Assembly: GCA_033439765.1 (NCBI GenBank)
Contig: JAULSN010000004.1
Location: 5,652,001-5,716,000 of the forward strand
DNA length: 64,000 nucleotides
Source: Lasiosphaeria ovina
Taxonomy: Eukaryota > Ascomycota > Sordariomycetes > Sordariales > Lasiosphaeriaceae
Direction of reading: 5' to 3'
The translations under genes and the position numbers were made by a program. Shown piece after piece: positions 56,545 to 64,000 of this stretch; within the stretch, counting starts at the first letter, position 1, and every line of letters starts with the position of its first letter. The notes under the pieces are model-generated. The model ran no database searches and was not told where the DNA came from. It saw only the letters and a list, made by a program, of their open reading frames with translations.

Positions 56545-59500
56545 TTAAAGCGCCAAGCCGGTCCCATCGCCCGTCCATCTGTACAGTGCCAGGAGCTCTC
56601 TGCGGCGCTGGTGTTGCTCGCCAAGATCTTCGGGCACGCGGCCGCGGACCTGGGCGAGGGCACTGCGCATGACCCTGCTGAAGTTGCGCTGGCAACGAGT
56701 CAGCATTTCTAGTCTCATTTGTGGTCTTCTTGTTGGGCGTCCGCCTACCTGGTACTCAGTGTTTAGAGTGACCACGCATGCCTCGTGTGCGCGAATGATG
56801 GTCTCGCAGGCCTTGACTACGCTCGGCGACGCCTCGAGCTGCAGCTTGTCGGCAATGAGAAGCAGCAGGAATGAGCCCTGTAGGAGGTAGATGCCGAAAA
56901 AGAATGGCATAAACTCCAAGCCGGGGTCAAACTCGAGAATGTTGCTGATGGCCTCGGCGGCCGACACGGCGTGCCCCGTGGCCGTGATGAACCCTTGGCT
57001 GCTAATCCACAAGTCGTTGTCGTCGAGAAGGTTGATGGGATCCCACTTTCCTGTGAGAAGAATGTGCAAAACATGCATGACGTGCGTTCCGTAGGCCATG
57101 ACTATGCGGGTCTGGATGTCGCTCTCAGTCATGCGGCTCGTGTTGGTGTGGGCGCTGTGAACGCTGTGCACCGATGGCGTGCCAATGTCGTGAGGCAGAT
57201 CGTTGGCCGTGGGCACGCCGGCAGCTTCGGCCGCCTTCTCGTCAGCCGCCTGCGCTTGGGCGCTGAGGCTGAGATGGCGCTGCTCGAACTTTTTCAAACT
57301 CTGCTCATAAGCCTCCAGGTGGCGTGTGATCTCGGTCGTCTGGTCGTCCCACTCGCGCGAGGAGCGGAAACCGACCCCGAAGCGGGGATGGTTCCTCGCG
57401 TGATGCAAATCCACAATCTCGCCAAGGATGGTCATCAGGGGGAGAAAATAACCAAAGATGCTGTGCCCGGTGCACTCAAACGAAGGCCCGCGGACCCGGA
57501 GAGTCTGAGGAGAGGCGGGGTCCGAAGCAAGGACGTTCGGGTCTGTGTAGGCGTGGAAGTTGCCGTTCTGATAGTCGGTGTCATCCATGGGCTGCAGGAG
57601 CCCATCGCACTCAACATCAAGGAGGAAGAGTGGCCGATTGTAGCATAGGGCGAGGTGGCGGTCGACGACGTATACGAGCCACCAGATGCGCCGCCTCTCT
57701 TCCCGCTCCTCCTCAGTGATGACGCCCGGGACGGTGCTCATGTCCTCCTCGACCTCCCCATCGGCATCTATCTCATTCGAGCCGCCATGGTGATGGTTCA
57801 TGGAAGGCGCATTTTGAGGCAGCTCCCGACCAAGCTTGAGCTCGCGAGCCAACGACCACGCCGCATTCCACCACCGCAAACTCGCCCCCTTGTACTCGCT
57901 GGCCGAGACCACTGTTGCCAAGTGGATGTAGGTGACGACATCGTCGAGGGTTCCGGCGGCGCCAAAAGCTCCCGACTCGCCCGTCAGGGCATCCATGCTG
58001 ATGGATCCAGGCAGAGCGACGCCGAGGCCGCCGAGGGCGACGCCATCGACAATCGGGCTAGAGACCGGCGAGGCCTCTTCGGATGGCGTGTGGATGAGCG
58101 GTTTGAGGAGGCTGACGGTGAGCTCGAGGAGCTTCTGGCAGATCTTGCCGCGGGCCGACGGGACGCTCGTGAGGAAGGGAGCGTCGCTGGTTTGTGCAGC
58201 AACCCACAGCATGCTTGCTAGGAGAGCTGGTTGGCACTGGCGAGGCTTAGTAGGGTGCAGGAACGACCGTTTTCGGAACACGAACCCCAAAACGTAAGGC
58301 GACATGGGGTGCATCTGGGCAGATGACGAGCTGGCGAAGTAGAGGTCGATCAGGTCGCAAGCCAGCGAGACCGGAATCATATTGCCCAGATGCGGCACCA
58401 GAGGCTCCAGGACCGGGTACCGAAGCTGCGGCGACTGGCCGTAGCTGTTGTTCTGTGGCACATGCGTCGCGTACTGGGGCGGCGGCGACGACATGTTCAT
58501 CCAGCCCGGCGAAGTCTCTCCGGCCATGGGGTAGGCGCTGAGAGGGCTGGTTCCGAGACGGAACGAGTTGGACGTGTTCGCTGCGTAGTTGGTGGGGCTC
58601 TGTGTCTGCAAGCCGTAGGGCAAGTCTGGGTAGTTGGACATGCCGCCCTGGTTGGAGCCGTAGGGCGTGTGGGCAGCACCGTTCATCATGTGCGCGCTCA
58701 TGCCCTGGCGCTCGTAGGCAGGGTGGACGTTGCCGTAGCCGTTGAGGTCGAGAGCCCCGGGGCTGTCCATGTGATCTCGGCCCATGGACCCCGGGTGGCT
58801 CGTCATGTGCTGGTGGGCGCTCATGTCGTCCAGGCTGTCTATGCTCCCCGTCCTCTGACTCCTCATCGAGTCGTCTCCCATATCGTTCATGGCCTTCTCG
58901 TTGGCGCTCGCCTGGAGCTCACTCGACAGTGACGACATCGGCTTGGTCGTGCTGACGCTGTCGCTCCGGCTCTCTGCCGAATGGCCGTTGTCGCCCCCAT
59001 GGCTGGGGGATTTCTGGCCCGTCTGCGCCGCCGCGGCAGCAGCCTGAGCAGCTGCTTGCTGGGCCAGGTCTTTTCTGGATGCCTTGCCGCGCTTCTTCCG
59101 TTCCCGGATATACTCGCAGCCCAGTCCGAACTCTAGCTTGTTGTCAGATGGGACACGGGGAGAGGGCAAGGGGGGGGGAGGGGGAGAGGAAGACGGCGAG
59201 GCCGGGGAGACTTACCGATGCAATGGGCACAAGGATGCTGGCCATCGCACTTGGTCCGGAGTTGGTTGCACTGGTCACACGCCCTGCTGATCCTCCTGCG
59301 GATGGGACCGGCTGCCCCCGCGGACCTCGAGGGGCCGTAGGGATGTTGCCGGTGCTTTTGCTGGTGGCCGGGCCTGGCAAGGTGGGGGTTGTGGACGCCT
59401 ACGTGTTGTTGAAGCTGCTGGAGCGCATAGTGAGACCCGTGAGATAACGAGTCGAGGCCCCCGTTGTGGAGATGGTTGGCCGTCATGTGCCCGTTGGACA

Positions 59501-59561
59501 TGAGCGTGGTCGAGGGCATTGTGTGGTAGGGGGAAAAGCGGTGGAGCGGATTGGACAACAT
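56545..59561 (-). CDS. XYR1: Xylanase/cellulase regulator XYR1/XlnR
   Basis: Zn2Cys6 activator of xylanolytic, cellulolytic and D-xylose-use genes. Predicted 957 aa, close to the known length for the family. Exons in order are 59561-59216, 59132-56749 and 56688-56545. The zinc cluster has Cys95, 98, 105, 111, 114 and 121 ([19 protein letters not shown] ... HPCAHCIEFGLGC), preceded by basic residues. The first intron splits it between I115 and E116. Then come [12 protein letters not shown] and Ala/Gln-rich and Ser/Pro-rich disorder. The fungal-specific factor domain runs from about residue 380 ([43 protein letters not shown]). The conserved C-terminal part follows ([56 protein letters not shown]) and it ends [18 protein letters not shown]. 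The N-terminus [10 protein letters not shown] agrees with known XYR1 starts. The last 60-nt intron keeps frame even if retained. Confidence 0.97.
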
Positions 59562-59656
59562 CTTGACTGAGTGTGGTCGTGCTTGCTTGGGATATGTGAG
59601 TATTGGAGTGGCCGGTGGTGGGAATTAGATAATAGGGGGTCGGCCGTCAAGACCAT
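59561..59656 (-). promoter_or_regulatory. Upstream ORF overlapping the XYR1 start
   Basis: An ATG at 59656-59654 opens a frame that has no stop before the XYR1 ATG and overlaps it in a different frame (32 codons up to the overlap). Its context has T at -3 and G at +4, so it may be leaky. It matters only if the transcript starts upstream of it and this stretch is not spliced out. Confidence 0.4.
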
Positions 59657-62600
59657 GAATAAGAATTGGAGACGGACTGCTTCAAGCGAGTGAGGGCAGT
59701 TGGCTGAAGCTGAGCTACGTCTACGATGGAGGAGAGAGACGATAAGGAAAGCTGTCGACGGCGAGGACGGGAGATGGGAGCTATCTATATCTAAGCTCTT
59801 GGCGGCGGACGACGTTTTGGCGAGCTGCCGGACGGAAGCCAGACTGGAAGTCAGATAGCCAGACGGACCGAAGAGAGCTTCCCTGTGGGGAAAGGTCAGT
59901 CAGTGACAGGCATGAGCATTAATGGTATGTTGGACAGCATGACGGAGACCAAAACAGTGGGAGGGGATCAACGCGGATGCGAAGAGAGGACGGCACGGTC
60001 ATCTGCACGATAGACGCAGCACCAGCACCGCATGGCGGGGTTGGGGTGTAGGAGACGTGAGTGGACGGCGGGCCACCCGACAGGGGTGCCGGTATGGGAA
60101 ACGGGCCCTGTCGAGAACGTGGAGGCAGGGAAGATGTGATCGTCAACCTACGGGGTACGGGTCTGAGGAAGGAGAACGGCCTGGGGCTATTGCAGCCTGG
60201 GCTGGGCCGCTGCTGCTGGTGGTGCTGTTGCTGGTGGTGCTGCTGCTCACTCTCCCGAGCCCCTAGAACCGAGCTGCAAACCCCTTCGCCTCGGGCTGCT
60301 GCCGTCTCGTTCGTTTCCGTCTCTGCGTCTGCGTCTGCGTCTCCGTCTCAGTCCCAATCACGTCACGACGTCTGGGAGCTTCTCAAAGTCCTGGATTCTC
60401 TCTCTCACTCTCACAGTCTCTCAGTCTCTCTCTCTATCTTCCCCTGGCTGTAAGTCGTTGGTAGTCAGGTTCCCCCGTTCTCGTCCGTCTCAGCCCCGAC
60501 CTATGTGCCGTATAGTGCTCGAGAGGGGCCGGAGCGAGCAGAACGCGCCCAAAGGGCCAAAGGATACCCGATTTGAGCAGGGGCGCAAGTCGGTAATTTT
60601 CTGCGCGGTGCCTGCTTCCCCAGTGCACTTTGCGCGAGTCTCTTTGGAGGTCTTGGCGTGCATACAGAGCAGGAGGTTGTGAGAGAGCTTTGTTGATCAG
60701 GACGACGTCGATTGGCGATTGGAGCGCCCCTTATGGTGCAGCACAATATCAAGTATCAAGTTTATATTGCCCTCGCAATATACGCGGCGGGACGGGAGGC
60801 ATATAGGAGTGGGCGCGCCGTGCGAGAGTGTGGGCGAGCGAACTTGGAGGAGGGCCGGTAGCGCTTTCTGCGCATGTGAACAGCAGCAAAGGCGGGTTTT
60901 CTGGGGCACACGTTTGGAGCACCACCTCGTCAGGATCTACTTTGATGATATATGGCCCTCTTTTTTTGCCCGCAAGCAAGCTTAGACGGCCACGAGACTA
61001 GGGTTGGTCGTCCAGCAGGGGTCTTGGGTGCAGCGTCTGGTGGAGAAGAAGACGACTGGCGCTATCACGGTGGGTGGGTGGTGGTGGTAGTGGTGGTGCC
61101 CAGCGCAGCGATGGAGAGCCGGCGAACGGCAGCTCTTCCGATCTTGGTCAAAGACGGACAGCTAAGCCAGGAATAACGAACTGAATGGGCCAGCACCGCA
61201 CACCGCGCGCACAACAGCGCAAGGCTGGGTGCCATGAGTAGCCATGACCGCCGCAGCAGGTAGGCAGGTAGGTAGCAGTAGCGTGGCCGGCACTGGCGCG
61301 CCCGCCGGGGAGAGAGCCCTCGAAAGCGTTGCAAGATGCCCATCACCGACACCCTCTTGGCAAGACGATGGCACAGAAGGCGGCGGAGAAGCATGTTGCT
61401 GGACCGAGGCGGGCTGGCCAGTGCCATCCCTGGCCATAGCAGCCTTGGCAGCGCACTTGTTCGGCCAGAGTGTCGCCGAGGGACATCATCACCTCACGCC
61501 TCACGAGTGCTTGGCTGGGGAAGTTGGGGTCGGATACGGAGAGCCGGGGGCAAAGGCGCGCCTCTTGTGTGGTGGTGCTTGTTCCCCTCCACTGTGAGCC
61601 TGTGAGGTGACCAGTGCAGTGTCCACTGTAGGCTCCTCCTCCTCATTCTAGACAGTCATCAGTTCGAGCCGGCTCCAGCTGCACGTCTGGTCGGCCTGCA
61701 CGCAGGCAACCCCCCTGTCGCTTTCGCCGCCTGCGGTTCGCTGGCCGGCCGCCCCTCAACCGCGCCCCTCCCCATCCCATCCTGGGCGGGCGGAATCGAC
61801 AGATTCAGATATGAATTCGACCATCCAAGATCGCTCCGCTTCAAGCCGCCTGCCAGGAATGTTCTTTGCGCCGTGGTATATGTGCCTGTTGCTATGCCTT
61901 TGGCGGGGAACGGGGAAAGGGGAACGGAGCTCTCATCAATGTCGAGCGAACCACTCGAGCCAGCGTCTGGGTTAACCAGCTCCTAGTTAATTCTATGGTA
62001 CAGATACGTAGCGTAGTTAATGAACTGTGACGCCGTATTTGTTGGAGACGAGGAGTTTCGTCGCCTTCGGGGCCGATGGATGGGGGTGGGGTGTCGAGAT
62101 TGCCTTTCCGTCCAGACTCGAGACCCAGACTCTCTCGGCCGCCTCGACACAACCCTACTCTATCGGCTTGGGTGTCTTTTGCGCCATGTCTGAAAGACGA
62201 TCGCCGTGACGCTCTCGCCTCGGTGTGGTTCGAAACCCCAGATCATTCCGGATGTCGACATCTGGGGGTGGCGACCCAACAATCATCGGATGACATATGG
62301 ATCCTCGCGGCCTTCTAGAACTAGATGCGTTTGGTGCATTCCTCGTCTGCCGCTGCTGAGGTGAGGCAGCGTCCAGCTAATCTGTTTTTCTGTCGAGACA
62401 CTGAAGGACGGCAGATGGCGCACGTCGACAGTTACCGTTGTTGGCACCTGCCAAGCCTGCCCGTCTCGTCAAACGGCGCCTGCCGGAGAAGGTTTTTTTC
62501 TTCAGTTTCTCGCCCGATCCCACCGCTAGAAACCTCCATGGGTTACTTGACAGGGACCAGACCTCCATAACTGCCAAATCAGGGCAGGCGCAACCACAAC

Positions 62601-64000
62601 CAAGGCAGGCACCATTCACCGTGACGCCTTCCAAGCCTAGCTTACAGTAGGGTCTTGCAAGGAATTGGCAATGGAAGGAGGCTGGCAACAACTTTCCTGC
62701 CTTCATCTCACGAAACAGACTTTGCCTGGTTTTCGACAAAACAACAGCTTGCTATTCCGTACTCCGTATCCGCAACTTGTAGAAATTGTTCACCCATCGA
62801 AATTATGGGCTCCCGTCTAGACTCACCGATGCCCTAGCATGACCAAGTTCATCCTCCAACTCAAATAAATCATCGGACTCATCTTATTCCCTCCCCTAGG
62901 CCAGGCACCACGCCTCTTGATTGCCGCCCGCCCGCTGCCATGCCGTCGGTGCGAAATGCATACCTACTTTCGCCTCAAACAGCTCAGGCCATCTGGTGAA
63001 CGGTGCTGCTGCACGCGAAGACTACCTTACCTTACATAGTGAAGGCATGTATGTACTCCAATTAAGCGACGACCGCAAACCGCTGCGCGGGCACAGGTGT
63101 TAATATCTGCTGCATTGACGGTGGGCATTCGCATTTGCGGTGCCACATGACAATTTCCCGCCAGCGCTGAACCGAGTGTCGCTCGTCGAGGATCGATGCA
63201 TCCATTGTCCAAAGAACCGTCGTCGAGGACGCTCGAGATGATGTCGGCCCATTCCGAGAACAGCAAGAGAAAGGGCAAGTAACTGGCTTTGTCATGTGTC
63301 GAAATTGCGCCGCTGTCTGGCCTCTCGTGTCGATAATCGGGATTCGCTTGACGCCGCTTGTCGCTGGCCCGAGACGGCATGCAATATCGGAACGCCATAA
63401 GTCAGTCAATTATCGGCCGAGATAACGGCGAGCATGCAGCCCAGCGACTTGGACAAAAGGTTTGGTCGAGCACGTCCACGAATTGAAACAAAAAACAAAC
63501 GCCCAGGCCAATCACACAGAGTCCCCAATCTAAACACGTGCATTCGAGCTTCCTACCTGGGACCAGACCCAAAATGCAAAGCAAACCAATTGTCGAAAGA
63601 CTACGGAGTGGCCCTCCGGCACTGGGCCATTCACCTAGACAAGGAGTACGGAGTATGTGCGCACCTAAACTACCTTACCTTACTGACCTTACTATCAAGC
63701 CACTGCAAGGATTCCCATTTTTGATATTGACATCAAGATGACCATTGGGCCTCGTGTCCCAGACTGAATCTCTCAAGTCACCGACGAGCAAGGAAGGTGT
63801 TTGGTCTCTCTCTGGCTTGGCTGCTTCTTGGCCTTCGCTCCTGACATCTAACAAGCTCTTCCCCTGTCTTTGGGAAACAAGACAAGCTACTCGGAGCTGG
63901 ATCTCTCTGGCTTGGACTAAGACAAAATATGCCGCACTACCTTCAGCTTGTACCAGTATTTCTCGTCACTTGGTGGCTTCAAACCCCTCAAACACGCCTC
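59562..64000. other. Long XYR1 upstream region to window end
   Basis: 4.4 kb without a supported gene. It contains repeats of TGCTG/TGGTGG (60200-60250), CT-rich runs (60400-60445) and CTACCTTACCTTAC motifs (63020-63040, 63668-63690). Minus-strand ATGs close to the XYR1 start form upstream ORFs (see findings). The next gene, if any, lies beyond the window. Confidence 0.5.

Noticed and set aside
59880..60130. SYGGRG sites that could bind the CreA/CRE1 repressor upstream of XYR1
   Set aside because: The degenerate 6-mer is expected about every 250 bp on both strands, so the few sites seen are not significant without binding data.
62220..62250. GTGTGGTTCGAAACCCC, T-arm-like
   Set aside because: Only a partial stem and no D or anticodon arm at the right distance.
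1..64000. CRISPR arrays, rRNA genes, intact transposons, biosynthetic or defence clusters
   Set aside because: None were visible by reading; direct repeats found are short microsatellites or one decayed satellite.

Overview
The window is nuclear DNA of a filamentous ascomycete, most likely a Sordariomycete. The evidence is GC-rich coding sequence, introns of about 50-175 nt with GT...AG ends and CTRAC-like branch sites, large intergenic gaps, and gene content such as an XYR1/XlnR xylanase regulator, an XBP1-type APSES regulator and a large TOP2. I could not assign a genus. All exon structures below were built by hand from splice signals, reading-frame phase and family conservation.

Layout: a six-exon RAD51 paralogue (2133-3751,+); a 7.9 kb gap holding only an intron-containing tRNA-Gln(TTG) (9214-9321,-); a GYP5-like TBC Rab-GAP (11679-15098,+); a reticulon-like ER-shaping protein (17092-18472,+) convergent with DNA topoisomerase II (19738-25139,-); a 5 kb gap with hairpin-forming CCTAAGGTA motifs and simple repeats; an XBP1-like APSES regulator (30207-32442,+) convergent with a PHO84-type phosphate transporter that has an unusually long C-terminal tail (33669-36548,-); homoserine O-acetyltransferase MET2 (39088-40764,-) divergent from the 2,503-residue THO complex subunit THO2 (42143-49654,+); a decayed stretch at about 50.4-55.8 kb that surrounds a live cyclin-L-like gene (52961-54035,+); and XYR1/XlnR (56545-59561,-), followed by more than 4.4 kb of apparently non-coding sequence to the window end.

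The genes are mostly housekeeping: DNA topology and repair, mRNA export, membrane trafficking, methionine synthesis and phosphate uptake, plus two transcription factors with very long upstream regions. I see no gene cluster with a common pathway and no intact transposon. The unusual part is 50.4-55.8 kb. It holds a GGACT microsatellite, a divergent tandem repeat of about 78 bp, a broken unrecognised reading frame, an orphan hypothetical ORF, a 3' fragment of a dynamin-family GTPase gene with a premature stop, and a small TATA-preceded ORF. Other points of interest are an upstream ORF that overlaps the XYR1 start codon, a frame-preserving 60-nt last intron in XYR1, tandem splice donors in the RAD51 paralogue, and 15 identical Asn codons in the transporter tail.
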